DNA from: Solanum dulcamara
Lineage: Eukaryota; Streptophyta; Magnoliopsida; Solanales; Solanaceae
Reading direction: 5' to 3'
Assembly (NCBI RefSeq): GCF_947179165.1
Contig: NC_077248.1
Span: 53,739,732-53,803,731, forward strand
Length of the DNA: 64,000 nucleotides
Each line of letters begins with the position of its first letter. Within the stretch, counting starts at the first letter, position 1. Below, one piece after another: positions 43,620-56,232 of the stretch. The notes under the pieces are model-generated. The model saw nothing but the letters and a program-made list of their open reading frames with translations. It was not told the DNA's origin and did not search any database. A program made the translations under genes and the position numbers.

Positions 43620-45180
43620 CCTTCTCGGTTTCCCAGGTAGCTTCCTTAATCATATGTTTCTTATAATATACCTTTATTGACTTGATCTCTTTAGTCCTCA
43701 ATTTCCAATCATCTCAATCAATAATTGCAACCTATTCTTCTTCATACTGAATATCTTTGTCTAGTAAGACTAAATCCCATTTAATAATGTAATCTCCATC
43801 CCCATTGTACATCTTCAATAGGGATTTATGAAACACGAGATATATTCTAGATAAGCTATGAGGTAGAGCCAACCTATAATCCACTAGTCCCAAACAATCA
43901 AGAATCGTGAAAGGGATAATATAGCGACGGCTAAGGTTTACTTTCTTGCCAACTTCATAACCCCTTTTATAGGTGACACCTTCAGAATTACTTGTTCATC
44001 AGCCTGATATGTCATATCTTTTACCTTGAAATATTTATATTCTTTTCGCTGACTCTGGGCTATTAAAAATTTAGCTTGGATACTTCTTATCTTATCTTTA
44101 AAATCCTTTACCAAATCAACTCCTAAGGGTTTCACATCTCCATCCTCAAACCACCCTATGGGAGATCTACATCCCCTTCTATAAAGTGCTTCAAATGGTG
44201 CTATGTCAATGCTAGAGTGATAAATATTATTATAATAGACCTGATATAAGGGTAGAGGCTAATCCCAATGGCCCCCAAGGTCGATCACACACATCCTCAT
44301 CATGTCTTCTAATGCCTGAATTATCCTATTTGACTGACCATCAGTTGGTGGATTTAACGTTGTGTTGAAAATGAGTTGAGTACCCAATTTCTCGTGCAAC
44401 TTACCCCCAATTTCAAAGTAAACTATGTACCACCATATGATATGATAAAAAGGGGAACCTCGTGCAACCTTACTATCTCATTAACATAGATCTTTGCTAA
44501 TTGCTGAGCATTAAATTCACTTTGATCAGAATGAAGTGGGCATATTTTGTCAATCTATCAATAACCATCTAAATCAAGTCTTACTTTCCCAATGTATTAG
44601 GAAGACCCATCACAAAATCCATAGCCATCCTCTCCGACTTCCATTCAAGAATGTGCATTCTCTAATGCAAACCTGCAGGTCTTTGGTGCTCATAATTTAC
44701 TTGTTGATAGTTTTGACATTTAGCCACACACTTACCTATGTATTTCTTCATTCTTGGCCACCACTAAAGTCACTTAAAGTCCCGATACATCTATATCACA
44801 CCTGGATGAATAGAATATTGCAAATTATAAGATTCTATCAACAACTTTTGGATCAATTCATCAACTTGGGGAACACAAATCCTTCCCCTAAAACTGAGAA
44901 AATCTTCAGCATCAAGAGAAACATCTTGAGCCTTAACAAACACCGTCTTGTTTCTGAGCTTGCTCAAACCCTCATATTTAAATTGCTTGGCTTTGCTCTC
45001 CTCAATAAAAATGAGTCTAACCTCAATACTGAATAATACCCCACCTTTCTTTGAGATTCCCAATTGCATGTTCTTAGTCTCCAAAGCATGAATATCTCTA
45101 GCCAAGGGTCTCTTAGAAACATGCAAACAAGCTAGATTGTCCACGCTAACTATTTTCCTACTCAATGTGTTTGCCACCAT
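43620..45180 (-). pseudogene. Element F integrase with C-terminal tail, decayed
   Basis: Minus strand: zinc-binding region near 44840-44750 (ESYNLQYSIHPGVI, in the frame 45237-44791), core in broken frames around 44700-44280, C-terminal part at 44135-43938 (SQRKEYKYFKVKDMTYQADEQVILKVSP), and a chromodomain-type end near 43650-43630 reading EATWETE. Stops are frequent. It would catalyse insertion of element DNA. The core is recognised mainly by order and by short matches such as the start-of-core phrase near 44640. Confidence 0.75.
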
Positions 45181-45590
45181 ATTAAACTTACTCAAATGGT
45201 ACTGAATGATGATGTCATAATTCTTGAGTAACTCCATCCACTTTTACTGTCTCAGATTCAAATCTTTCTGAGTGAACACATATTGTAGACTGTGATGATT
45301 AGTGAACACCTTACACTTGACATCATAGAGATAATGTTTCAAGATCTCTAGAGAAAACACTACCACTGCCAAGTCCAAATCATGCTTTGGGTAATTCCTC
45401 TCATGAACCTTCAACTGCCTTGAAGCATATGCTATGATATTCTTGTCCTACATCAACACAACATCCATTCCCAAATGTGAAGCATGATAATAGACAATAA
45501 AGTCCTAACCTTCAGCCAAAAATGTTCGGATATGTTCTCTATTCAAAAGGGTCTTGATGTTTCAAAAGATCTCTTCACACTTATCAGTGT
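45180..45590 (-). pseudogene. Element F RNase H remnant
   Basis: The frame ends with ELLKNYDIIIQYHLSKFNMV then ANTLSRK (45237-45160), the usual RNase H/integrase junction. Upstream (about 45310-45290) the conserved Thr-Asp-His block reads Thr-Asn-His, the same Asp-to-Asn change as in D. Confidence 0.75.
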
Positions 45591-46560
45591 ACTAAAAAGG
45601 TATCTCCTTCTGAGTTAGCCTGGTCAAGTGCATAGCAATAGATGCAAATTTTTTCATGAATCATCGATAGTAATTGGAAAGCCCAACAAAACCCCTAGCC
45701 CTAGTCATAGAATTAGGCCGAACCCAATTCTTAATAGCCTCAATATTTAGGGGATCTACCATCACCCATTATTTCAAAACCACATTCCCTAGAAAGGCAA
45801 TCGAAGACAACAAAAATTCACACTTAGATAATTTAGCATATGATTTTTGTTTTCCCCAGACACAAAACAACATGAAGATGATTTGCATGTTCTTCTTTAA
45901 TCTTCAAATACACCATGATGTCATCAATAAATAAAATTCCAAAGGAGCCCATAAATTGTTTGAACACTCGATTCATAAAACTCATAAAGGTTGTAGGTGC
46001 ATTAGTCAATCCAAATGATATTACTAAGAACTCATAATTCCCATACTAAGTTTTGAATGTTGTTTTAGGTATATCCTCAGACCTAATCTTCAGCTAAGGA
46101 TAGCCCAATCCGAGATTAATTATTGAGAAGATTGAAGCACCTTATAACTGGTCAAATTGATGATCTATACAAGGAAAATGGTACTTATTTTGGATGGTGA
46201 CATTATTCAACTGATGATTGTCTATATACATTCTCATTCTACTATCGTTTTTCCTAACAAACAAAACTGGAGCACCCTAAGGAGAAGCACCAGGATGAAT
46301 AAAACCCATATTAAAAAGCTCTTGGATCTATGTCTTAAGTTCCCTTAACTTTTCTAGATCCATGTGGTAGGGAGGAATATAGATTGGGCTAGTACCCAGA
46401 TCCAAATCAATATAGAAATCTATATCCCAATCCGAATGTATGGACTTAGATCTGGTCTTTGAAGGAATAAAAAAAAAGATTATGATGAGCTTGAGTCGAT
46501 TACTGCATCCACATCCTGAATGTGAGCCAAATATGCCAAACAACCTTGCCCCTCTAGCTT
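45590..46560 (-). pseudogene. Element F reverse transcriptase remnant
   Basis: The N-terminal part is open at 46543-46328 (SKSIHSDWDIDFYIDLDLG, ending in PIYIPPYHMDLEKLRELKT). The catalytic segment is near 45937-45915 and reads ILFIDDIMVY, both Asp kept. The region between contains stops at former Gln and Trp codons. Gypsy-type by sequence order and by the Phe-Ile-Asp-Asp motif. Confidence 0.8.
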
Positions 46561-46953
46561 CTTAGCTCGAACGAAGGACATGATCTTACCTGGCTTAGGC
46601 TTATACACCCTTTTTCACTCTAACATTTCCCTTCCCGGGATCTCTAAAGCTACAATCTTAACATTATAGTTAAGCACAAAATAATAGAGGGACAACCAAG
46701 TCATACCTAAGATCATATCAAACTCAATCCTGTCCAAAATAATTGGATCAACCCAAGTTTGAAATCCCACAAATAAGATATAACCAGCACCGTACATATA
46801 AGTGACTATGACAGACTCTCCAATAGGGGTAGAAACATGGATGAGGAAATCAAGTACATCACATATCAATTCAACCCCAAAGAAAATTGAACTGACACAT
46901 AATAGTAAGTAGACCCGGATCAAACAAGAGTATAGCCATTTGGTCACAGACAA
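46560..46953 (-). pseudogene. Element F aspartic protease remnant
   Basis: A long minus-strand frame (46953-46615) ends with FDMILGMTWLSLYYFVLNYN and VALEIPGREMLE, the conserved end of this protease family. Just before it (46930-46910) the active-site triplet Asp-Pro-Gly is still present in an overlapping frame, so one frameshift separates active site and body. Confidence 0.8.
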
Positions 46954-47059
46954 GAATAGTACCTTTGACCACTACATCAGACACCTCGGCTTTTGTCCTG
47001 CTCAAATAAGCATAAAACTATTCTCTGTCATCCTGGGGAGGCAATTTCTCTTCCTGACT

Positions 47060-48580
47060 ACACCACTCCTCTACTTGCATGAGCATTTCCCTGGCCTTCA
47101 CGGCCTCTCTATTTTTCTTCTCAACCATTCTATGGACATTGTTTACCTTTGTAACCTCCGGCTGCCAGTGCCATTGCCCTAGTCTGTTGATGTGATGGAT
47201 CATTCATAAAGGGATGAAGGCAATCTCTCCTCATATGCCTTGATTCTCTATAATTAAAGTAATTGTGGTCAAGGAACGACCAACTGGTTGACGAGTATGG
47301 GGTTCCCGAACCATCTTGACTAGAATTTTGTTATGGAGTCCATGAGTAACCACCCATAGATATGGGCATGGATGACTGAATCAGCGGGGCTGTAATTCTT
47401 ATCGACCTGAACCCTTAGAGTAAGAATGACTAGACTTACCTACATTCTTGGGCTTCTTAGCCAAGGCCTCATCATGTATGTCTTGTAAAATTCCTTCCAC
47501 TTTCTGCACAAAATCAGTCACCTTATTGAAGCTTCTACCTGAGAGGTCATGAGAACACACCAAACTTGCAATTTAGGATTCAAACCTTTGACGAACAACC
47601 TAATTGTCTCCTCCCTAGTGTTCAACAACAACATAGCATAATGGGACAAAGTGTGAAACTTAGCATCATAAGCGGTTATAGTCATGCTACCTTTCTCAAG
47701 TATCATGAACTCACCTCTATTTTGATCCCTTAAGGTTCGGGTCATATATTTCTATAAGAACAAAGCATGGAACTGAGTCTAAATGAGTGGAGGAAAGACT
47801 GATGATCAACATTCCATAAAGTCTCTCCGCCACTGTCTTACCTCGCCCTGAAGCTCAATTCTCAAGAACTCAACCCCATGCTGATGCACAATACATAACT
47901 TGTGAAGTCTCTCATAGCAGTCTAAGATGAATTCATAGGCATCCTCATTCTCAAAACCATATAACACTAGAGGCTTTAGCTTCAAGAACTTGGTCAGCAT
48001 CTCGTACTCAGTGCTAATTATCATAGGTCTTAGAAGTGGAAAGAAAAATACATCAAAACTTAATGCTCTATCCATTTTAGAGACCATAGTAGCAACACGA
48101 TGAGTAACTTGACTTAAGAAATTACCTACTAAACCAAGATGTATTCATATTCATCATTATTCTCAAAACCATAGAACACTGGAGGCTTTAGCTTCAAGAA
48201 CTTAGTCAGCATCTCGTGCTCAGTGAAAATTATCATAGGTCACAGAAAAGGACAGAAAAATACATCAAAACTTAATGCTCCATCCATTTTAGGGACTGTA
48301 GTAGCAACACAATGAGTAACTTAAGTTGAGAACTACCTACTAAACTATCTCTATATCTAGAGGGAGAAGTCATGTAATCTCAGCATGTGCTCTTATCTAT
48401 GGCTCTATATCTACCTCAATTTCTATCTCCACATTTTCTTCTGCGTCATTATGAGGTGGGGGAAGGGTAACTCATATTGCTATATCCTCAGCCTAAGCTA
48501 AACCCCTGGCGGGTTTCACCCTCACTCAACCTCTACCTCTACCTTTACCATATCCTTTCAGTGTTGGCTCCGCTGCTAGC
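47060..48580 (-). pseudogene. Element F gag, decayed and partly duplicated
   Basis: Minus strand: an Arg/Gly-rich N-terminus near 48560-48500 (GYGKGRGRG), capsid frames 48087-47806 ([35 protein letters not shown]) and 47745-47518 (FMILEKGSMTITAYDAKFHT, RLFVKGLNPKLQ), and a zinc knuckle remnant near 47262-47215 ending RHMRRDC. Its arrangement is like the gag of L (Arg/Gly-rich start, then capsid). About 210 bp of the N-terminal capsid region is tandemly duplicated at 47925-48345. Stops and frameshifts abound. Confidence 0.8.
47925..48345 (-). repeat. Tandem duplication of about 210 bp in element F gag
   Basis: 47925-48135 and 48136-48345 are parallel copies: both hold TTCTCAAAACCATA, GGCTTTAGCTTCAAGAACTT, ACATCAAAACTTAATGCTC and CCTACTAAAC in order, at a distance of about 211 bp. 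They differ at roughly one base in ten, so the duplication is old relative to the exact one at 20164. Confidence 0.88.
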
Positions 48581-48835
48581 TCATTTAGTAGAGCTATTAT
48601 CCTTGAACCATTATGACATGTATTAACTATCAGCGGATAGAAGAGTGAAAAAGATTAGAAACGAATGTGGATCACCAGATACCAATTGGAATGAAGTTAT
48701 AATATGAAGAGAGAAAGAAGATTGAGAGATTTCCTAAGGTTCTGTTGCTTCTCAAAAAAAAGTATAAACGTCTCCGTTTCATTTTGCAAAACTCTACTAG
48801 ACTCATTTTGGTACAATGAGATCAATAAACCTCTG

Positions 48836-48847
48836 GCTCTAATAAAA
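48836..48847 (-). promoter_or_regulatory. Degraded primer binding site of element F
   Basis: GCTCTAATAAAA replaces the expected GCTCTGATACCA (complement of the Met-tRNA site), four bases from the LTR end at 48852. Confidence 0.65.
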
Positions 48848-48851
48848 ACCA

Positions 48852-50149
48852 TGTCACGACCCTGACCCATCGTGAGTCACACCCACATTACCCCTCCAAT
48901 AGGAGAAGCAATATGTCATGCCTTGAGTCTACTCCCCGAATGTGGCTGGTGTTGGTCCCAAGTGAACCCTTGGACTGGATAACTCACTCAGTGGAAGAAT
49001 CAACTCATGAAAAGAGTAACACAATTGGGCATTTATAAAACATTCTCACCAATCTTTAAATAATAAATTAAAGTACTCAGATTAAAATATAACTCAACAT
49101 CATAACTAATAAATGAAAATCATAGTTTAAAAGTGGACTTTGAAAGAATCATAATGACTCCACTCCACTCAGTCTATGAATCCTCTACTAGCTACTAAGA
49201 AGGTACCAAGACAAACCCACATCTAACTCAAAAGAACTAATATAAATAAAGAAAGTTGATAAACAAGGAGCTCCTTTGAATGCAAAGAGGTCTCACCCAA
49301 AAGCTAGAGAAGATATATCCTCGACAGTGGGCCTATTGATGATCTCTAACACCTGTATCTGCATCATAAAATGATGCGGATCGAATGACGTCAGTACATG
49401 AAATGTACAGTATGTAAAATGCCTGCAAAGAAACTTACTCAACTCAAGAAACTCAACTCTTATAATATTTCAACTTAATAAAGCATGCAATATAATAAAA
49501 GACAATGCTTTAAGAGATATAAAATAATAACGTAACTCAGGATATAAAATAATAATGTAACTTAGGATATAAAATATGACACTTTACTTCTTGGGGAGTT
49601 TATTTAACCCAACAAACATCACTTATGAACTAGTCCCAAATTACCTATTATGCTTATATACATTGAGTGATTAAAATACTCAAACTACATCTCATCTAGT
49701 ATCATTGGAATTTTATATTAACTTACTCATCTTTTGTTATTTTACCTCTTCACTTAAAGATACGTAACATCTCATCTCAACAATGTATTTAGAATGCATA
49801 CATTAACTTCTCAACTCATCCATCAAATAGAGGTTTAAAATATACTAACACTCATGCTTGAAAATAGACATTAAGAGTCTTCTTCAAACTCAACTCATGC
49901 TCAGGTCTTCACTAATTAAATATTGACAATCATTATTCTTTTAACTCAAACAATGTATAAAATAATTAATGCAAAACTCAACTAGGGTTCGCGTGAATGC
50001 AAACATGAATCCATAATCTCAAACATCCAACTCATCAAAGAATAATAAAATATACATACTTGAATTCAATAAGGAGTTTTATAGATACTCAAGAATTCGC
50101 TTTATTGGAATTGAAACCCAACTTTATGATAGCCTAATATACCTAGAAC
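48852..50149 (-). repeat. Element F 5' LTR, R-U5 side
   Basis: Starts TGTCACGACCCTGACC (end of LTR on minus strand) and runs to the insertion of H at 50150. It shares ATCCTCGACAGTG and the CTGTATCTGCATCAT phrase with the LTR of G. At 49516-49575 a 25-bp unit GGATATAAAATAATAA(C/T)GTA is repeated about 2.5 times. Confidence 0.83.
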
Positions 50150-50645
50150 TGTCATGAACCAAGTCTAAGGCCTAGATGTGACACGGCTAATGAAGCATCT
50201 AGAGATAGCTCTCCCAAGACTCTTAGAATTTCATTAAGATTTTCATCGGTAATGATAAACAAACAAGCGGAAACATAAATGGGTAACGGGAAGGAATTCC
50301 ACATAGAATAAGGGTCAATGTTATTTGATACATCATACAATTGTCCAACCATACCTTCTACTTTAATGACTTAGAGGGGTTTAAGATATATCCCTAGATC
50401 ACCCTCAAGATATAAATGAAAAATATCAATAAGTAACTCAAGAGTCTATACAACATAAGCTAGAAAGTTAGGAGTGTTATTCCCAAAACATGGGAACTCA
50501 TAGAATTGTAGTAGCCTTCAATGATTGAACTTAGACATAGGGAGGAGAGTGTGGAGCAACGTCGATCCCTACATAGTGATATCATCTAAGAAAAAATATA
50601 CGTTAGTACTTTAAATTTACTAAGTATGTGAGTATCGATAACAAC
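50150..50645 (-). repeat. Element H 3' LTR, R-U5 end only
   Basis: Parallels 52089-52600: both contain AAGCAT(C/T)(T/C)AGAGATA, TTTCATTAAG, the phrase CATACCTTCTACTTTAA(T/A)GA and CGTTAGTACTTT, after which the 50-kb copy breaks into gag near 50640. Confidence 0.83.
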
Positions 50646-51875
50646 ATATGTTGTTTCCTCAACTTCTTTCCTCCCATACAAGGCATAAAAGTAGTTGGTA
50701 TATTGACCACCTCCTTATGCTTGTTGGTCATGAGAAACTTGGCCTTGAGGCCTACCACCACCACCACCTCTATAATCCCGAGCATGATGACCCAGTTTGT
50801 CGCATTTCAAGCATGCATTAGAGCCCTCCAAGCACTTCCTTTTTTGGGTCCTCCCACACTTCTTGCAAATGGGGAAGCTTGAGCACCAACATTTTCTCGT
50901 GGGATAATTGGATTAGTTCCCTTGTCCTTATGGAACTTGGGAGGAGGAGTATTGGTGGAACCTTGTCCCTCAAACTATTGCCCATCTTGGCCCTTGCCAT
51001 TGTTACCATAATTGGACCTTTGAGGGTTGAACCCTCCACCATCCACTCTAGCTTTCTTAAACCCTCTTGATCTCTTTCTCAACTTCTCTTCTTCAATTTG
51101 CTCTGCTTAAGTCATTAACCGGGAGATATCTATCTCTTTGACCAACATGGACGTCTTTCATTCCTTGGACACCAAGATTGAGACACCAGAAATGAACTTG
51201 CTCATCATTTCCTTGGCGTACAAGACTATAAAGGGAGCATATTTTGACAACTTAGTGAATTTGATGGCATACTCCCTCACACTCATACTCCCTTGAGGAA
51301 GGTTGATGAACTCTTAGATTTTGGCCTCCTTTAGTTCCAATGGAAAGAAGCGGTCTAAGAAGGTATCCTTGAACTCTTTCTATCCTATTGGCCCCATTAT
51401 TTGTCCCTCTTAGCAACCCATTGTTCGTACTACACTCATGCCATACCTTTGAGTTGATAGGCCACTAGCTCAGCCTTCTCATTTGGAGGCACAACCATGA
51501 TAGCCAAAATCTAGTACACCTTATCAATGAACTTCATAGGGTCCTCATCTATTTTAGAATCATCAAACTCAGGCGGATTTATTCTTTGGAAATCTCAAAT
51601 CCTAGAGGCTGGATTTTGCACTTGGGGATGAGGAACATTATCCATTTAACTAGTGTATGCTAAGTAGTGGCAATAAGAATCTAAACTTTCAGAAATTTGA
51701 ACTAGAACTTGCCTTGATTTCCTTAATTGGCTATGACTTGTTCCAATAATATGATGATATTGCGAAACTCCACATGGGTTACCCCTTCCTCATAATATGG
51801 GGAATTGGGAACATGAGAAGCTTGGTCCTCATTATCAACCCTTGCTCTTGGAGGTGCTCTTCCTCGAGGCATCAT
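50646..51875 (-). pseudogene. Element H gag with two zinc knuckles
   Basis: Start ATG at 51875 (or 51872) opens MMPRGRAPPRARVDNEDQAS. Capsid parts follow in broken frames; phrases complementary to FPLELKEA-type and EYAIKFTKLSKYAP-type sequence lie near 51350-51240. At 50880-50800 the frame reads CKKCGRTQKRKCLEG and then CLKCDKLGHHARDY: the first knuckle lacks its His and the second has Tyr for the last Cys. Sequence ends about 50 codons later, just before protease would start. Stops at several former Gln/Trp codons. Confidence 0.83.
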
Positions 51876-52072
51876 CTAGAGAATATAAAATGAGTCATTA
51901 GTTGGAGGAAGGCTTAAGAAACTCTAAGGCACGACATGAATTTGAAAGAAGTAAAAACTTTTCTAAATGTCCCATAGTCTACTATCCGTAGTTGTAGCGT
52001 GCTTTACAACCATAAACAAGACCCTATTTGATGCGGTATGTTGGACTCTAAGGACCATTTCCAAAACCTTAA

Positions 52073-52084
52073 ACTCTGATACCA
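52073..52084 (-). promoter_or_regulatory. Primer binding site of element H
   Basis: ACTCTGATACCA, the complement of TGGTATCAGAGT, matches the Met-tRNA site at 11 of 12 bases and stands four bases from the LTR end at 52089. Confidence 0.85.
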
Positions 52085-52088
52085 AGTT

Positions 52089-54334
52089 TATCACGATCCA
52101 ATCATAGGGACTAGACGTGACATGGTGAATAAAGCATCCAGAGATACCTCACACAAGCCTCTTAGCATTTCATTAAGCTTTTCATCAATAATGATAAACA
52201 AACAAGTGAAAACATAAAGTAGTAGTGGGACTAAGGGATTCTAAATAGAATAAGGGTCAACGTCATTTGAAACATCATACCTTTGTCTAACCATACCTTC
52301 TACTTTAAAGACTTGGCGGGACCTAATACATGTTCCTAGCTCACCTTCAAGATATAAGTCAAAAATAACAAAAAATAACTCAAGAGTTTATACAACATAA
52401 GCTAGAAAGTTAGGAGTGTTGTTTCTGAAACATGAGAACTCACCAAATTGTGGTAGCCTTCAATGATCGAACTTAGCCACGGAGAGGAGAGTGTGGAGCA
52501 ACATTGGTGCCTATATGGTGATATCATGTTAGTAAAAATATGCGTTAGTACTTTGAATGTACTAAGTATGTAAGTATGCTAGATAATTAAGAACATCAAG
52601 ACATTTAGAAACAATATGCATAAGTGAATGCATTTATGAGAAATCATCATATGTAACCTTAAATCATTCATTTTGTGGGAATATGATTGTAACTGACATT
52701 TAAGACCATACGACCTATTACATAGAATCCAACATAACCCCCCTACATTAGAAGGGGGAGTCTACTTGCCGATTATAATTTCGTCAACTTTAATCAGTCT
52801 TTTAACTTTAACTTTACTGGTTAATCGTAGATCCACTAGCCTAAATAGCCTACAAGGGCTCCTATGTTGGCGCATAGTTAATGCAATATGAGACTTTATT
52901 TAAGGACCCATTAGGTCAAGTCTCCGTCTACATGCTACATTCGGTGTTAGGTCAATTCCACATAATAACACTTAGGGGAATAGCTCATTAAAATATTTCA
53001 TTTGATTCAAAATATGAGAATTTTCCTTTCAAATTAAATCCTTTCTCCGGCTAAGAATCTCCTTCATCATTATTCAATTATTTTATATGACTCCCTTAAA
53101 TATAAACATTTGCTTCATAAACTTTCATTTGGAGTCAAAACTTTCATTTAAACTTTACTTTAACATAAGGAAAACTAAGTGTGTTCACTTCATAACCTTC
53201 AAATACATTTAAAGAATACTTGCATGCATGAGAGTGATGGAAATGCTTCTAATTAAACATCTTAAAACAACCCACTTTATACACTTAAAACCACTTTCAA
53301 GCCTTCATATAAGCACTTTAGAAAATCATTCATTTCATGCAATTGAGAGTCAATATAGATCAATATATGTAAATAAACTTAAAATATATCATAATCTATG
53401 AATTTTGAGTCATTATGTAAAAGCCTATGACAATTCATCCTTTGGAGTTTGAAATACCAAGTTAGGAAAAACATTTCGGCTCCATAGGTGGAAGAACTCA
53501 TGGTTGTTCCCACATACCTTTGGGAAAACAAATCCCTAATGAAGACTTGAGAAGGAATGGAGACTTGGAGAGGCCTTGAGATGAAATCCTAAACTTGCCT
53601 TGGAATTCTTGGGAGAGTTTGAGAAGAGAGGATTTGAGTGTCTTAAGTCTAAGTGTGAAGAATGAGATTTTGTAGGGGTTTAGGGTCTTTAGATGAAAGA
53701 ATTTTTCCCTCAAAACAACTCCACTTTAATTTAAAATACTGGAAAAGACTAAAATGTCCCTTTTAAAATATGATAGGAATGGGCTTTATGGGGACCCTTC
53801 ACAGTCTGTGGTGCTCACCATGGCCCGTGGTGAAGATCTTGTGGTAAGGGACTTGGAAAATATTTTGGAAAACCCTGTACGGTAAGTCTATGAAGTTTTA
53901 TCATGGAACTTCCTCATGGTCTGTGAAGTGCATGATGGGCCGTGAAAGGTGGCCCTGGTGTAGGTATTGCAGGAGGCCTACAAAGTGACTACCACAGGGA
54001 TACACCAAGATCCATGGGGTGTTCCATAATCCATGGTGGTCGATCATGGACCTTTCCTTTGAAATTTTCTTGAGGATCTTGGAGAGGGGTCACCACGAAA
54101 GGCTTCAGGTCCGTGGTTCTCACTACGGTCCATGGTTTTCACCAAGTTCTGTGGTCCTCCATCGTGGTTCCTTTCTTGAAAGTTTGAGTATCTAAATCTC
54201 TACCACGATTTGTAGTGCTTACCACCGCCCATGTTTGCTTCCGTGGTCAGCTCCTGGTGCTAGTTTCTTCAACTTTCTTAGATTTCCTCATTTGATCCTT
54301 GGTTTAGGACCTTTCACATTTCTTGGGTCTTATA
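52089..54334 (-). repeat. Element H 5' LTR
   Basis: 2.25 kb with minus-strand ends TATAAGACCC at 54334 and GGATCGTGATA at 52089. The U3 half (53770-54260) is rich in CCATGG/CCACGG/CGTGGT motifs in place of the TACGAGTCGTA motifs of C and K. Confidence 0.85.
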
Positions 54335-54630
54335 GGAACGATGATTATCTAGTCAAAATTTGAAGACATCGTTTTATACCCATGAACTTCCTTCTCTCTA
54401 ATTCTCTCTCTTAAAACTTTTTGAGTGTTTATAAGAGAAAAACCCCTTTGGGTACTAATAAGGCGCTAAATTTAGTCCCAAAATGGCTTGGTTTAGGTTT
54501 GGGAAAGGTGGGGAAGAGACAAAACTAGTCCGCATTCACCTACAGACCCTTCTATTGACCATAGGACTTCTTACAGATCGTAGAATCCATGGTCCAAAGT
54601 TGGACCTCAATGGAAATTGCACACATGGGT
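54335..54630 (-). repeat. Element F 5' LTR, U3-side remnant
   Basis: Continues F's LTR after H: AGTCCCAAAA(T/A)GG, GGTTTGGGAAAGGT and neighbouring phrases match G's LTR at 22455-22495. It is then cut by LTR J. Confidence 0.78.
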
Positions 54631-56232
54631 CTAGTCATAAAATGGTGACTAGAATCCCATAGGATAACAACCAAGACTTTAAGCATAAAATACATGAGCA
54701 TACATATGGTAAATGAAGTAAATAAATAAGAATCAATGACAAAGAAGCATAGTCTAGAACATAAGTCTCAAAATAAGAAACAACAACATAAACCCCTTCG
54801 CTATCTAACATGCCTCTAATAATTCAATGGGAGACATTAAAAAAGCTCTTAGCTCACCCATATAGACAACCTAAGAGATTGAAGTAGAAACTATCAAGAT
54901 AAGAAATAAGTGTTATGTCCTCGAACTGTTAGGATTCACCAACAGCAAGGAACTAATAACAAAACTCTACCCATGAGCGAGAGGAGGATGAACGTGATCG
55001 TCGATCCCTACATTATGATGCTATGTAGGAAAAAATTATGAGTAAGACCAATATTATCAAAAAGTATGAGTAAGACCAATATGAATCATGGATGCAAGAC
55101 CAATATCATCAAAAATATCAGTATACCTGAAAACATTAAAAACATTTATCTTATTGGTCAATGCATTAAAAGTATTTCACGATCATCAAAGAACTTATAA
55201 ATTAATTAAAACTGTCTGGGATAGGACCTTTAACCGACATATAAGATTATGTGAGCCAATACATAGAATCCAATGACTCCTACATCGAGATACCTTGTCA
55301 GGGCATACTTCATTAGTAACTCTTTTAACTGGGCTATGTGGATCTACTAGCTTTGCCATATTGGAAAAAGTAAACCTATGCGGGCAACGTAGTTTGGATC
55401 TAAAGGGTGCTACTAGGATTCTCTTGGGTATCTAACTGCGTTACAGGATCAAACCCCACCTAAAAGTCCTCTCTTTGCTTAGTCAATATCCCAATGAAAC
55501 TCATAAAACATGATCATAAACATCATAGTAAAAGATAATAACTAATATCAATCCATCTTTATAAATAATCATAAGAATAACTCATTTATTATCATCATAG
55601 TAAAAGCGTAGGATTAGATCATCTATCATATAACTCATGCAATGTGAGTGTAGTCCTTCTATAATTACATATCTTTGATCATAAACATCTTTAGGGACGT
55701 AACTTGCCCTATCATTAACTTTGCTTGAAACATCATAGATCATCATACAAGAACTTCTCAGCATAAGCATCTTTATTTCATAGCATAAAGTTTTTATAGA
55801 ATATAACTTGAAAATCATGACCATATCTCATAAATCATACTGGAAACTTATATATAGCATTGTTCATGGAAATTCAACTTGAAATCATGCAATATGATGT
55901 GAATTATATGTAATTAGACTAATAGTATTGAAATATATTATAATTGAGAAGACCCAATGTAAATCATGAAATTAGGTCTTTTAATTAAAGAAATCACAAT
56001 AAGAATTGAGAAGAAATCTTTGGGATTCCCTGGGTGAAATGTACCCATGGATGAAGTCCCACATACCTTGACCTTGATGAGTCCTAAATTAAAGAGAATG
56101 AAAGTTTGACCTTGGAGAGCTCTTTTGAATTGCTTGAGGAAGAATAAGACCTTAGAGAGAAAACTTGGGAGGGAGGGTTTTGGATTTTGGGAGTTATGGT
56201 TGAGAATGAGAGGTTAGAAGACTTCAGGGTGG
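54630..56232 (-). repeat. LTR J, R-U5 side, split by element C
   Basis: Minus-strand LTR fragment of the D/H/K group: it shares ACATGCCTCTA, CAAGCTCCTAGCTCACC-type, GGATAGGACCTTTAACCGACA and a region near 56085-56220 that complements the start of the transcript leader. The left terminus is drifted, so the limit is approximate. Its U3 side should continue right of element C, beyond the window. A 28-bp duplication (ATGAGTAAGACCAATAT) is at 55038 and 55066. Confidence 0.72.

Larger units (their letters stand above)
50150..54334 (-). mobile_element. Element H: gag-only gypsy derivative nested in element F's LTR
   Basis: Minus order: full 5' LTR (54334-52089), intact primer site (52084-52073), gag with two zinc knuckles (51875-50646), then directly the last 495 bp of the 3' LTR (about 50645-50150). 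Protease, RT, RNase H, integrase, polypurine tract and most of the 3' LTR are missing, as from one deletion. Flanks AGAAC (50145-50149) and GGAAC (54335-54339) form a 5-bp target duplication with one change, and F's LTR reads on across the element when compared with G. LTR family as in D/J. Confidence 0.87.
43517..54630 (-). mobile_element. Element F: minus-strand Ty3/gypsy retrotransposon without a clear 3' LTR
   Basis: Minus order: 5' LTR (54630-54335 and 50149-48852, split by element H), degraded primer site (48847-48836), gag, protease, RT, RNase H, integrase, and a purine-rich stretch (complement of 43522-43535) that abuts element D's LTR. Its pol sequence differs from that of D and A, so it is another family; its LTR is of the G type. 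The 3' LTR is not in its place: D stands there, and LTR I, beyond D, has a different body. Either D inserted at or next to the LTR border, or the 3' LTR was lost. Confidence 0.78.

Noticed and set aside
44536..45036. A 166-codon plus-strand frame, the longest in the window
   Set aside because: It lies antisense to element F's integrase and RNase H end, whose minus-strand frame (45237-44791) has recognisable motifs. No domain in the plus-strand translation.
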